This document shows positions 16,624 through 26,339 of a stretch of 64,000 bases of DNA, piece after piece. Made by a program: the position numbers and the translations under genes. The notes beneath the pieces are model-generated. The model saw only the letters and a list, made by a program, of their open reading frames with translations, searched no databases and was not told the origin of the DNA. Source of the DNA: Flavobacterium ammonificans (GTDB lineage Bacteria; Bacteroidota; Bacteroidia; Flavobacteriales; Flavobacteriaceae); assembly GCF_020885975.1 (NCBI RefSeq), contig NZ_AP025183.1, positions 744,001 through 808,000 on the forward strand. The letters run 5' to 3'. The number at the start of each line of letters is the position of its first letter. Positions within the stretch are counted from its first letter, which is position 1.

Positions 16624-16770
16624 CAGTAGAAATTGGTTTAATTTTCGTTCATAAAGGTTTATAGTTTTATATTAATTTATTTTTCCAAACGGTTTGATAC
16701 GTTTTGACAAATTTTTATTTTTTTATTTATCTTCTTTATAATTTATATTTTAACTTACAGAAAATTTTTT

Positions 16771-16820
16771 AAAAACTTGTGATTTTGCAACTTTTATTAC
16801 AAAAACTAGTTTTATTTTTG
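16771..16820 (+). promoter_or_regulatory. Operator-promoter 3: diverged palindrome plus -7 box before the T9SS adhesin operon
   Basis: The left arm AAAAACTTGTGA (16771-16782), a TT centre and the right arm TTGCAACTTTTA (16785-16796) form a degenerate copy of the palindrome. The -7 box TATTTTTG is at 16813-16820, 29.5 bases from the centre as in the other two copies. It lies in the 516-base gap before the 2062-aa gene. Confidence 0.6.
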
Positions 16821-17139
16821 TAAGCATTTTAAATACTAAGACGCAAATTTTGGAGGGTTAATTATCAGCTAAATACAACCTAAACCAAAATATTTTCTTT
16901 TAATAATAAATTAAACAACCGTCAAGACACAGTAATATAAATAAAATGAAACAATTAAATCGATTCCGCTTTTATTTAATGTATACAATTATTTTAAAGA
17001 ATGATAAGTTAAAGTTGATTCTATTTCAATCAATAGACTAATTTAAAATACGTCCCCAAAAAAACAACCCCTAATCCCCAATTCAAATTTATAGCAGTAT
17101 ATCTTTTCTCCCCCGTATAAGAGTTGCAACATAACAAGT
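16821..17139 (+). other. Long leader before the T9SS adhesin gene
   Basis: About 315 bases separate operator-promoter 3 from the ATG at 17140. No terminator hairpin is evident. One 31-codon open frame (16946-17041, MKQLNRFRFYLMY...) is present, but nothing else supports it as a gene. The stretch 16624-16770 is plain AT-rich spacer in which I see nothing. Confidence 0.4.
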
Positions 17140-20100
17140 ATGAAAAATTTTTTTAATAACCTGAATTCAATCGTTCGAATCAAAGTTCTTCTATTTTCTT
17201 TTTTTCTATTTATTGTTCAAATAACGTATTCTCAGTGTACTGTAAGTAGTTTTGTAGTTACAAGAAATAATGCAACCTGCTTTTCTAATGGAGATATTAG
17301 AGTTAGTATTCCAACGGGACAAACAAGTTGCGAGACTCGTTTTGCTACATTGGTACCGGTTACAGGACCTTCAAATACGCCTGTTCCTAGTCAAACACAA
17401 ACGTTAACCTTTCCATCTACAGGTGGGGAAGTGGTTTTTGGGTCATTGCCAGCGGGAAGATATAATATTGCTACTTCAGATGGAATTACAACTACTAATT
17501 TTGCAAGTAATCCTGTAATCATCACCTCAAATTATGTTCCCATGACTTTAAATCTTTCAAGTACTGCACCTACTTGTAGTGTTTCGAATTCGGGATATAT
17601 TCAAAATGGTACATTTACAGCAACAGTATCGGGAGGAACAGGCCCTTTTGACTATAAATTAACTTCTGCTTTTGGCGTTCAAACAGTTAGTAGTAATGCC
17701 AGAACACATGTATTCAACAACATACGAGCTGGAGAAAATGTAACAATTGAAGTTACTGATAAAGTAAATGGCAATGCAGGATGTCAGGTTTCAGTTACTC
17801 AAAGTCATGTTACCTCAACTGCTGTGCCAGCTCCTTTATCTTACGGTTTTAGAGCGTATAACTTTATTAGAGATTGCTCTGATCCTCAACAATCTAAAAT
17901 TATCTTCTACATCAATTTGAGTAATTTAACTCCGGCTAGGCTCGCCGTTTTACAACAACCAGGAAATGCAAAAATTACCATAGCGGGCGTAGATTATCCT
18001 TTAACCTACGTTCCGGCAAGAAATGGATTTATGTATAACCCTGTGGCTGTTAATGGTCCTCAATTAGTTCATAATATGTCAATTACCACCTCTTTTAATT
18101 GGGAATGTGGAATTCTTACAAGAACTAGCCCTGTTCAAATGCCTGACAATTGGTTTAACTTATCTCCAAGAGTAATTGTTGATAATGATTGTAGTTTGGG
18201 TTTAAAATTGCGGTTTTCAATTTTTGGGGATCAAGATTATGTACAGGGTCCTTTTGTAGACAGAAACGTATATTTTTGTCCAACCAATTCGGTTGAAATT
18301 GCACGAAGAATTTCGACAGGACCAGACGTATATCAAGTATTATCCGGTTCAGATATTTCTCCTGACCCAGCATTAACAACCAATGATTTGAATGTGTCTT
18401 CAGACCCTAATGCTTCTATACCATCAGCTTCATCTACTTGGACTGTAAATCAGGGGGGGTATTACAGAATAACAGTTTCAGATGGATATCATACTGTGGT
18501 TAATTATTATAACGCGGGAACTTTAACTAATCCAATAGCAAACGTAACAGTTAACCCGACAGCTTCTGTCATAGCAGGAACAGTAGGCTTTAGTTTTCCT
18601 ATATTTAATTCTGGGATTAAGTATCCCGTAACCGTACAAGTAGAGCGTACAGATGGACAAACTCAAATAAATCATACTGCAGCCGAACCCTTAAGCCTTG
18701 CAGGAACTTATACGTATAACTTCCCAATGTTTGTTACTTGGAATTCAGATCCGGGAAGTTTAGGTGGCATTTATGATTTACCACCTGGACAATATCGATT
18801 TACTCTCACTGATGCATGTTCAAATACAAGAGTGTTTACGTCAACCAACACAAATGTTGCAAATTACACTCCAACATTTACTGTTAATCAAGGGTGTAAT
18901 AATTCTAATTCCATTTCATTTAACTTGAATAGAAATGGTTTTGCTTTTGGAACAAACTGGGCACCAACAGCAGACGTCTATTTATATGCTAAAAATTCTT
19001 CTGGAGGTTTTGGTAATTTTATGCAAGCTGTGGCTAGAACAGGAAATGGGTCGGGAACCTTTGTCAACTTACCTTCGGGGTCTTATTTTATTCAATTTAA
19101 TGGCATAGGCTTAGGGTATTCAACTGGAGAAAAAAGAGCTTCACCTACCAGTTATTTTAAAGAAATTACAATTCCAGACTATCAGAATTTTACTGTTTCC
19201 ACTGGAGCATCAATATGTGATGTGTCAAGCACTAATTCAGGAATAATAAGTGCTCAAATCACAGGAGGCACTTATACTTATCCAATAACTTATAGTTTGT
19301 TTAGCACCACAAGTCCGAGTACACCAATTGCAACTCATATAGAAAACGATACTACCAAAACAGAACATTCTTTTTTAAATTTATCCACTGGTAGCTACTT
19401 TGTTAGAGTTGCTAGTTCTTGTTATTCTGTAGATCAAAATGTATCTCTATCTTCTACAATTACACAACCCAGAGCCATTGTTTCAGATCCTGTAGTTTGC
19501 CCTATGAGTCCAACTACTTTGGGAGCGATTTCAGCAACCAATGGTTTGTATGACATTACTTGGACAGATGATGCAGATCCAAATCAAACGGTATTAGCTG
19601 ATGGTATGCCTGTTACATTGAGTCCCTCAGCGACTATAAAATATAGAGCAACATTTAGACTAAAAAATGCGTTAAGTTGTTCAAATCCGCCAACTTACAC
19701 CTCTACCGTTGATGTAAGAGTAGATGCTAATCCGGATGTTACATTAGCAGTGTCTGATATTAATTTATGTTTGACACCAGCTACTAAAACGGTGACTATT
19801 AGTAATACACAAGCAGGATATACTTACGAGATTGTTAAAATGAATGGCGATTCATTGATACCTAGGCTTGCAGGGACTGGTACTGGAGGTAATCTAACAA
19901 TTAGTTTTCCTTCAGGATTTATATTTGCAGCAGGAACTACATTAAGAGTCAAAACCTCAAATGGCGCGAATTCAAAATGTACTGATTTTTTAACAGATTT
20001 GATAACGATCTTTCAATCAACCCCAATCGATACATTGGCAGTTGAATCAACAAATGTTTGTCAAGGTTTCAGTTCAACAATAAAAGTAAAAGCATCCCAA

Positions 20101-23100
20101 TCTCAAGTAGTTTATTTGATTAAGAAAAACGGGGTTGCAGTATCATCCATTCCAGTTCAAACAGGAAACGGTTCTGATCTAACTTTTACTATACCTGCTA
20201 ATCAGTTAACAGTTGGTGATAATATTTTTACTGTGCAAGCTTCTAATTCAACTTGTACCACTATTGATTTAATTAATTCAGCTACTATTACTGTTACCGC
20301 CTCTCCAGTTGCTAATGCTGGAGCAGCTTTTATTAAAACCTGTATTACTAATCCAAGTGGGAAAGAAATAGGAATGACGGCAGTGAGTGGAATTAATTAT
20401 TCTTGGAGCCCAACGACAGGTTTAAGTGATTCAACAATTTCAAACCCAGTAGCCAATCCAACAGTAACCACAAATTATACACTTACAGCAGCAGATGGTA
20501 CTTGTACAGCATCTAGTTCGGTACTGGTTTCAGTAGTTACAACGGTTCCATTGGTCAATGCTGGAGCTGATTTTACTAAAACTTGTTCAGTAAATCCGTC
20601 TGGCAAATCTATTGGTGCGGTTATTCAAGGTCAAAGTGCTACCTATGCTTGGACACCAACAACAGGATTGACTAGCCCTACAAATACAATTACTAACGCA
20701 AATCCTTCAACGACAACCACATATAGATTAACAGCTACCGAAACCAGTTCAGGTTGTACCAATTTTGATGAAGTTGTGGTTACTGTTGATACCAGTCAGC
20801 CTAATGTACCAGTAATCCAATCAATAGATCATCCAACTTGCTTGAATAGCACAGGAACGATTACTGTAACGTCAACTGGGAATCCAAATGACAGGTACAG
20901 TATCGATGATGGAGTTACCTTTCAATCGAGTAATATATTTAATAATGTTGCTGCAGGATCTTATTTAGTTAAAGTAAAAAGTGGACTTAATAGTTGTAAT
21001 AGCAATGCAACCTTAGTTATTGTTAATCAACAACCATTAACGCCATTAACACCAACAATCACTACTACCACAACCACCACTTTTTGTCAAGGCGGTTCGG
21101 TAATTTTAGAGAGTTCAGCTACTTCGGGTAACCAGTGGTTTAAAGATGGGAATGTTATTAGCGGAGCAACTAGTCGATCACTAACTGTGATTGAATCAGG
21201 AAGCTATACCGTTAATGTTTCTAATGGTCAATGTACAAGTGTAGCTAGTAGTCCGGTAGTTGTAACGGTTAATCCTTCGGTTTCTGCGGCTCCAAATGCT
21301 ACCACAATTGCAAATAATTGTCCTTTAGAAACTGTTGATTTGACTACATTGCAACCACCACCCGCAACAGGAATTGAGTATGAATGGTGGACAGGAACTA
21401 CAACTAGTCGCACAGGTACAGCTAAAATTAGTAATACTACAAACTATAACACTTCAGGAGCTGTTTTTCTTTGGAGTAAAAGTACTTCAGATGCCTGCTA
21501 TAGCTTAGAAGGGCAGCGAGTAGATGTGGTTATTACGCCTTGTTGTGTGGCAAATGTAGGTATAATTGAAAACACCAACCCAACGAGCTTAGTGCATTAT
21601 GCACCTGCCGATATTAACGGTTATGAGCATAATAATTCTTCAACTCCAAATAAAACCGTCTATGTTTTAGTCAATGAATTAGATCAAAAGATCAAATATG
21701 TCAATACCGTTTCACCTCAATTTACAGGGGTAGCTGCAGGAAATTATAGGCTACATGCATTAGTGTTTGGGCCAACAGTTAATCCTACTGGAATTGTAGT
21801 GGGTAATGCAATCAATCAAATTCAAATTCCAGACTATTGTGGGTCAACAGCTTCTTATGCTGTTCAAGTTGTACCGGGTAATTGTATCTCCAATGCTAGT
21901 TTTACAGAATCTATTCCAAATGCCAAACAATATGCCCTTTTAGATACGACTACAAACCAATTTGTTCAAGTCAATACAACTGGTATATTTACGACCGCTT
22001 TTAACGGCATGCTTTACCAAGTAGTTGGGTTCAATTATACAGGTACTGCAAGCGGTATTGTTGTGGGCGGGACAGTTTCTGGAGTTTCAGCTACAGGTTT
22101 AGAAACTATGGCCGGATCCATGGTAAAAGGCTGTACTGCAATTACGATGCAAATCAAAGGAGTTTTGTACAATGACAGGGATAAAAATTGTCGAGAAGGA
22201 AATGATAACCAAGAAGGGCTTCCTCGCACTACTATTTATTTAAAATTATTGAATAGCAATCGACAAGTAATTAAAGTGACTTCTACTGATGGAGATGCGC
22301 TCCATTACTTCACATTTAATGCTGATTTGATTGACGGAACCTATTCCATTATTCTTGATAATAATGCCGATTTAACCGATAATACAGCTACCTATCCTGC
22401 TTTTTGGAAAGGAAGTATTCAAACGTTCACTATTGTTTCAGGTCGAATTATAGAACAATTATCCAATACCCCAAATTTTGTTCCAATGTGTTTGCAATCA
22501 TCTACTGAAAAGCCTGCGCCAAGAAAGACCCCAAATTTACAAGGGAATACGTATCATTTTTGTTTCAATCAGACGGCTACCGCGATCAATGTTGACGCTG
22601 ACTCAGGAGCTGAAATTAATTGGTACACTAGTCCAACAGGAGGTTCTGCTTCTAAAACTGCACCTATTCCAAATACTAAAGTAATTGGAGTAGAGGTATG
22701 TTATGTAAGTCAAACTTTAAACGGTGCCGAAAGTGAGCGTACCGAAATAAAGATAGAAGTACATCCTTTACCTGAATTACCATCAGTTATTTCAGGGCCA
22801 ATTGTAGTAGGTTCAGAAACAACTCAACTGTACAGTATAGCTTCAAGCTCCAACTTGGCATCCTATAATTGGACCTTACCAACGGATTGGATTGGCAATT
22901 CTGTAACGGAGCAGTTGAATGTAATTGTTGGCAAACAAGGCGGTACAATAAAAGTAAATGCAATTTCTGCTAATGGTTGTGTAGGTCCTGAACAACAATT
23001 AGACGTTAGAGTTGTAATTGAGGATGATATAGAAATTTATAATTCTATTTCGCCAAATGGCGATGGTGTCAATGATGAACTAATCATTAGAAACATTGAT

Positions 23101-23328
23101 TTTTATCCAAATAACACCCTAGAAATATACAATCGATGGGGCGTATTGGTCTATCAAGCAGATGGATACGGACAAAAAGATGTTCTTTTTAAAGGACTGT
23201 CAGACGGAAGAACGACAATAAATAGAAATGAGGAACTACCAGAAGGCACCTATTTTTATACTTTGATGTACGTAAACAGTAAAGGGATACAGAGACAAAA
23301 AGCAGGTTATTTGTACATTAAACAATAA
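17140..23328 (+). CDS. Giant T9SS type B surface adhesin (CHU_C / gliding-motility-associated C-terminal domain)
   Basis: A 2062-aa exported protein. A signal peptide (about 1-32, ending VQITYSQ) is followed by many beta-sandwich (Ig/PKD-like) modules. Two adjacent copies carry the block NAGAxFxKTC and YxWxPTTGL (about residues 1055-1220). A SdrD-B-like segment, GVLYNDRDKNCREGNDNQEGLP, lies near residue 1670. The last 95 residues form a type B sorting domain: NSISPNGDGVNDELIIRNI, LEIYNRWGVLVYQ and GTYFYTLMY. Type B cargo is exported by T9SS with the help of a cognate PorP/SprF protein, which is encoded next. Probable role: surface adhesion or gliding, as for SprB-like proteins. The ligand is unknown. 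Confidence 0.88.
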   Translation: MKNFFNNLNSIVRIKVLLFSFFLFIVQITYSQCTVSSFVVTRNNATCFSNGDIRVSIPTGQTSCETRFATLVPVTGPSNTPVPSQTQTLTFPSTGGEVVFGSLPAGRYNIATSDGITTTNFASNPVIITSNYVPMTLNLSSTAPTCSVSNSGYIQNGTFTATVSGGTGPFDYKLTSAFGVQTVSSNARTHVFNNIRAGENVTIEVTDKVNGNAGCQVSVTQSHVTSTAVPAPLSYGFRAYNFIRDCSDPQQSKIIFYINLSNLTPARLAVLQQPGNAKITIAGVDYPLTYVPARNGFMYNPVAVNGPQLVHNMSITTSFNWECGILTRTSPVQMPDNWFNLSPRVIVDNDCSLGLKLRFSIFGDQDYVQGPFVDRNVYFCPTNSVEIARRISTGPDVYQVLSGSDISPDPALTTNDLNVSSDPNASIPSASSTWTVNQGGYYRITVSDGYHTVVNYYNAGTLTNPIANVTVNPTASVIAGTVGFSFPIFNSGIKYPVTVQVERTDGQTQINHTAAEPLSLAGTYTYNFPMFVTWNSDPGSLGGIYDLPPGQYRFTLTDACSNTRVFTSTNTNVANYTPTFTVNQGCNNSNSISFNLNRNGFAFGTNWAPTADVYLYAKNSSGGFGNFMQAVARTGNGSGTFVNLPSGSYFIQFNGIGLGYSTGEKRASPTSYFKEITIPDYQNFTVSTGASICDVSSTNSGIISAQITGGTYTYPITYSLFSTTSPSTPIATHIENDTTKTEHSFLNLSTGSYFVRVASSCYSVDQNVSLSSTITQPRAIVSDPVVCPMSPTTLGAISATNGLYDITWTDDADPNQTVLADGMPVTLSPSATIKYRATFRLKNALSCSNPPTYTSTVDVRVDANPDVTLAVSDINLCLTPATKTVTISNTQAGYTYEIVKMNGDSLIPRLAGTGTGGNLTISFPSGFIFAAGTTLRVKTSNGANSKCTDFLTDLITIFQSTPIDTLAVESTNVCQGFSSTIKVKASQSQVVYLIKKNGVAVSSIPVQTGNGSDLTFTIPANQLTVGDNIFTVQASNSTCTTIDLINSATITVTASPVANAGAAFIKTCITNPSGKEIGMTAVSGINYSWSPTTGLSDSTISNPVANPTVTTNYTLTAADGTCTASSSVLVSVVTTVPLVNAGADFTKTCSVNPSGKSIGAVIQGQSATYAWTPTTGLTSPTNTITNANPSTTTTYRLTATETSSGCTNFDEVVVTVDTSQPNVPVIQSIDHPTCLNSTGTITVTSTGNPNDRYSIDDGVTFQSSNIFNNVAAGSYLVKVKSGLNSCNSNATLVIVNQQPLTPLTPTITTTTTTTFCQGGSVILESSATSGNQWFKDGNVISGATSRSLTVIESGSYTVNVSNGQCTSVASSPVVVTVNPSVSAAPNATTIANNCPLETVDLTTLQPPPATGIEYEWWTGTTTSRTGTAKISNTTNYNTSGAVFLWSKSTSDACYSLEGQRVDVVITPCCVANVGIIENTNPTSLVHYAPADINGYEHNNSSTPNKTVYVLVNELDQKIKYVNTVSPQFTGVAAGNYRLHALVFGPTVNPTGIVVGNAINQIQIPDYCGSTASYAVQVVPGNCISNASFTESIPNAKQYALLDTTTNQFVQVNTTGIFTTAFNGMLYQVVGFNYTGTASGIVVGGTVSGVSATGLETMAGSMVKGCTAITMQIKGVLYNDRDKNCREGNDNQEGLPRTTIYLKLLNSNRQVIKVTSTDGDALHYFTFNADLIDGTYSIILDNNADLTDNTATYPAFWKGSIQTFTIVSGRIIEQLSNTPNFVPMCLQSSTEKPAPRKTPNLQGNTYHFCFNQTATAINVDADSGAEINWYTSPTGGSASKTAPIPNTKVIGVEVCYVSQTLNGAESERTEIKIEVHPLPELPSVISGPIVVGSETTQLYSIASSSNLASYNWTLPTDWIGNSVTEQLNVIVGKQGGTIKVNAISANGCVGPEQQLDVRVVIEDDIEIYNSISPNGDGVNDELIIRNIDFYPNNTLEIYNRWGVLVYQADGYGQKDVLFKGLSDGRTTINRNEELPEGTYFYTLMYVNSKGIQRQKAGYLYIKQ

Positions 23329-23361
23329 ATGGCTGCTTAAAGAATCATAACAATTCATAAT

Positions 23362-24273
23362 ATGAAAAAAATAGTTTGTTGGTTATTACTTATCATTACG
23401 AGTTGTGTGTATGCACAACAAGAACCACAATACACGCAGTATATGTATAATCCTTCGGTAATTAACCCTGCTTATTCAGGTTCTTTAGGGTACGGAACTT
23501 TATTCAGTTTGTATCGTACTCAGTGGATTGGCTTAGAAGGCTCACCTAAAACATTAAATCTAGCTTATCATCAACCTATAGAAAACTCAAATTTAGGAAT
23601 TGGAGGAAATTTACTTCACGACGAAATTGGGCCAAGTACAACAACATCATTTGCAGTTGATTTATCTTACACCATAGATTTTGAAAATGAAAGCAGATTG
23701 GCATTTGGGATCAAAGCGGGTGGTGCCTTATTGAATATAGATTACAATAAGTTGAATCATTTCAATCCTAATGACAACTCTTTTAGAAACAACATTAACA
23801 ATCAATTTTCTCCTAATATAGGAGCGGGTTTGTTTTATTACACCAACACAACTTATCTTGGATTATCTGTGCCAATGATTTTGCAAACTAAGCAGTACGA
23901 TGAATTTGCTTTTTCAGCTGCGAACAGACGACAACATTTCTATTTAATGGGAGGAAAAGTATTCGAATTGGCGTATAATCTTAAGTTCAAACCTGCTTTT
24001 GTTGCCAAAATGGTAGCTGGCGCACCCTTACAAGTTGACCTTACGGGGAATTTTTTAATTAATGAAAAATTCACAGTAGGATTGGCTTACAGATGGAGTG
24101 CAGCACTATCGGCTTTAGTAGGATTTAAAGTAAGCGATCGATTGGCTATAGGATATGGTTACGACCGAGAGACTACCAGATTATCAAATTTTAATTCGGG
24201 TTCGCACGAATTGTTTTTACAGTTTGATTTGTTTAAAATTAACCAACGAGTGGAGACCCCAAGATTCTTCTAA
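23362..24273 (+). CDS. PorP/SprF family type IX secretion membrane protein
   Basis: A 303-aa outer-membrane barrel protein with signal peptide (MKKIVCWLLLIITSCVYAQ) and the family start QEPQYTQYMYNPSVINPAYSGS. It also shows LFSLYRTQWIGLEGSPKTLNLAYHQP and later barrel strands such as YRWSAALSALVGFKVSDRLAIGYGYD. In Flavobacterium johnsoniae, SprF is needed for surface delivery of the type B adhesin SprB encoded beside it. Here the gene sits 33 bases after the 2062-aa type B adhesin and 10 bases before a PorE-like gene, forming the classic adhesin-sprF-ompA module. Length is normal. Confidence 0.92.
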   Translation: MKKIVCWLLLIITSCVYAQQEPQYTQYMYNPSVINPAYSGSLGYGTLFSLYRTQWIGLEGSPKTLNLAYHQPIENSNLGIGGNLLHDEIGPSTTTSFAVDLSYTIDFENESRLAFGIKAGGALLNIDYNKLNHFNPNDNSFRNNINNQFSPNIGAGLFYYTNTTYLGLSVPMILQTKQYDEFAFSAANRRQHFYLMGGKVFELAYNLKFKPAFVAKMVAGAPLQVDLTGNFLINEKFTVGLAYRWSAALSALVGFKVSDRLAIGYGYDRETTRLSNFNSGSHELFLQFDLFKINQRVETPRFF

Positions 24274-24283
24274 ATTGATACCA

Positions 24284-26206
24284 ATGAAAAAATACATTCT
24301 ACTTATACTAGTATTTCCTATTACTTTACTAGCACAACAAAGAACAATCAAAAAAGCAGGGAAGCAATTTGAAAACGAATCCTATGTTTCTGCTATTCAA
24401 ATCTACGAGAGATTAGCCAATAAAGGAATGGGTTCTGAGCAAATCTATGAAAAACTAGGCGACGCTAATTATTTCAATGCCAACTATATTCAAGCCGAAA
24501 AATGGTACTCTAAAAGGTACGAATTGAAAGGAACTTTTTCTAGCGATTTTTTATTTCGATACGGACAGTCTTTAAAGTCGGCGGGTAAAATGGAAGAGGC
24601 TAAAGTGGTGTTTGATCAATTTGATAAAGAAAATCCGAACCAAATTAGAGTTAAAAATAAGAGTAGGTCGCTTGCACAACAATCAATTAAAAAAGGCAGT
24701 GATGTTTTTGAAATACAAAACATCAATACAAATTCAAAGTATTCGGATTACAGTTCTACTTATATTGGGGACACGCTACTTTTTGCGAGTGCCAAACCTC
24801 GTTCAGTAGGCAATCAGATTTATGCTAGAACAGACCAGCCTTATACCAATTTATACTTTAGTGTAAAACAAGCTGACGGGAATTATAGCAAGCCGGATTT
24901 ATATTCTAAAAAAACCTTTTCTATTTTTCATGAAGCGAGTCCAGTTTTTACTCTAGATGGGAATGCTATGTACTATACCCAAAATGAGTTAAAGGAAAAT
25001 AAAACCAAGAAAGTAGTGAATGGATTGTATAAAATATACAAATCAGAGCGTACAAATGGCCGTTGGAAAAATCTAGGAGTTCAAGATATTTTTGCAAAAG
25101 ATAGCGCTAGAGTGGCTCACCCTGCCGTATCGCCGGATGGTAAAACACTTTATTTCGCCTCTGATGCTAAAGGATCTTTTGGACAATCAGATTTGTTTAA
25201 AGTAACTATCAACGAAGATGGTTCTTACACCGCACCAGAGAATTTAGGAACAAACATCAATACCGAAGGTAGAGAAAGCTATCCATTTGTAACTAAAGAT
25301 AATATTTTACTTTTTGCTTCAGACGGTCACCAAGGGATGGGAGGTTTTGATATTTTTGCGGTTGACCTTAATCAAAAAGACGCATTGCCGGTGCATCTTA
25401 CTAGCCCGATAAACAGTCCGTTTGATGATTTTGGTATCTATTGGAATAGAAATACAAATCAAGGTGTTTTTACTTCAAATAGACCCGGAGGTCAAGGAGA
25501 TGATGATTTGTATGAGTTCACTAATAATGCGTTACAACCATTTGCATTTGAGTACAACACCAGAATTTTCGGAAAGTTAACGGATAAAAACACCAACCAA
25601 CCTTTAGTTGGAACAGTTGTTTTATTTGATAATTTCGGAAGAGAGATCAATAGGTATCAAACGAATGAATCAGGAACCTTTGTTTTTGAAAAAGTAAATC
25701 CAAACCAAACCTATAGACTTCAGGCTAATGCTGCAACCTATGCTCCTAACGAGACAACGGCTTCGGTTGCAATTTATGATAAGGAAGCGGAGGCTAATAT
25801 TGCTTTAGATCAAGATAGTTATAAAATACAACAAGGTTTGGATTTGGCTAAAGCCTTATCATTGAGACACATTTATTTTGATTTGGACAAATCCAATATT
25901 AGAAAAGATGCTCGAGTGGAGCTAGAGAAAATCGTTGAGGTTTTAAATCAGTTTCCTTCTCTTAAAATTGAAATTGGTTCACACACAGACAGCCGTCAAA
26001 GCAAGTCGTACAATCAAGCTTTGTCTCAACGAAGAGCAAAATCTACCTTGGATTATTTGGTGCAACGCGGAATTAATAAAAACCGTCTAACTGCCAAAGG
26101 ATATGGAGAGACACAACTAATCAACCAATGCGCTGATGGCGTTAAATGTAGTGAGGCAGAACATCAATTGAATCGTAGAAGTACTTTTGTAATAATTAAT
26201 CAATAA
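24284..26206 (+). CDS. PorE-like OmpA family protein with TPR, beta-propeller and peptidoglycan-binding domains
   Basis: A 640-aa protein; the start was chosen at the ATG at 24284 because a signal peptide follows (MKKYILLILVFPITLLAQQ). Domain order: TPR-like helices (about 25-120), PD40/WD40-like propeller (about 150-420; HPAVSPDGKTLYFASD, SNRPGGQGDDDLYEF), carboxypeptidase-regulatory-like domain (about 426-510) and OmpA C-terminal domain (about 528-640; IYFDLDKSNIRKDA, IGSHTDSRQSKSYNQALSQRRA). This architecture matches PorE of Porphyromonas gingivalis, which anchors T9SS components to peptidoglycan. It is last in the adhesin-SprF operon and is followed by a terminator. Confidence 0.88.
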   Translation: MKKYILLILVFPITLLAQQRTIKKAGKQFENESYVSAIQIYERLANKGMGSEQIYEKLGDANYFNANYIQAEKWYSKRYELKGTFSSDFLFRYGQSLKSAGKMEEAKVVFDQFDKENPNQIRVKNKSRSLAQQSIKKGSDVFEIQNINTNSKYSDYSSTYIGDTLLFASAKPRSVGNQIYARTDQPYTNLYFSVKQADGNYSKPDLYSKKTFSIFHEASPVFTLDGNAMYYTQNELKENKTKKVVNGLYKIYKSERTNGRWKNLGVQDIFAKDSARVAHPAVSPDGKTLYFASDAKGSFGQSDLFKVTINEDGSYTAPENLGTNINTEGRESYPFVTKDNILLFASDGHQGMGGFDIFAVDLNQKDALPVHLTSPINSPFDDFGIYWNRNTNQGVFTSNRPGGQGDDDLYEFTNNALQPFAFEYNTRIFGKLTDKNTNQPLVGTVVLFDNFGREINRYQTNESGTFVFEKVNPNQTYRLQANAATYAPNETTASVAIYDKEAEANIALDQDSYKIQQGLDLAKALSLRHIYFDLDKSNIRKDARVELEKIVEVLNQFPSLKIEIGSHTDSRQSKSYNQALSQRRAKSTLDYLVQRGINKNRLTAKGYGETQLINQCADGVKCSEAEHQLNRRSTFVIINQ

Positions 26207-26240
26207 AACAATTAAGGGGATTGTAATTGGTTAATTAGTG

Positions 26241-26273
26241 AAATGGCTTGTTGTAATTGACAAGCCATTTTTT
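26241..26273 (+). terminator. Terminator of the T9SS adhesin operon
   Basis: AAATGGCTTG (26241-26250) pairs with CAAGCCATTT (26261-26270) around a 10-base loop and is followed by T residues, 35 bases after the PorE-like stop. Confidence 0.9.
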
Positions 26274-26324
26274 ATGTTTTTAATTTGTACGATAGCAGGT
26301 ATTCGGTATTGTAAATTTAGTTTG

Positions 26325-26332
26325 TAACTTTG
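26325..26332 (+). promoter_or_regulatory. -7 box of the lipoprotein-mfd unit
   Basis: TAACTTTG ends only 7 bases before the ATG at 26340. Transcription would start at or next to the start codon, so translation is either nearly leaderless or begins at one of the in-frame ATGs at 26346 or 26352. Confidence 0.5.
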
Positions 26333-26339
26333 CGTTCCA

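Noticed and set aside
16946..17041. A 31-codon open frame in the leader of the T9SS adhesin
   Set aside because: Too short and AT-driven, with no homologue I can recognise; kept only as a note in the leader entry.
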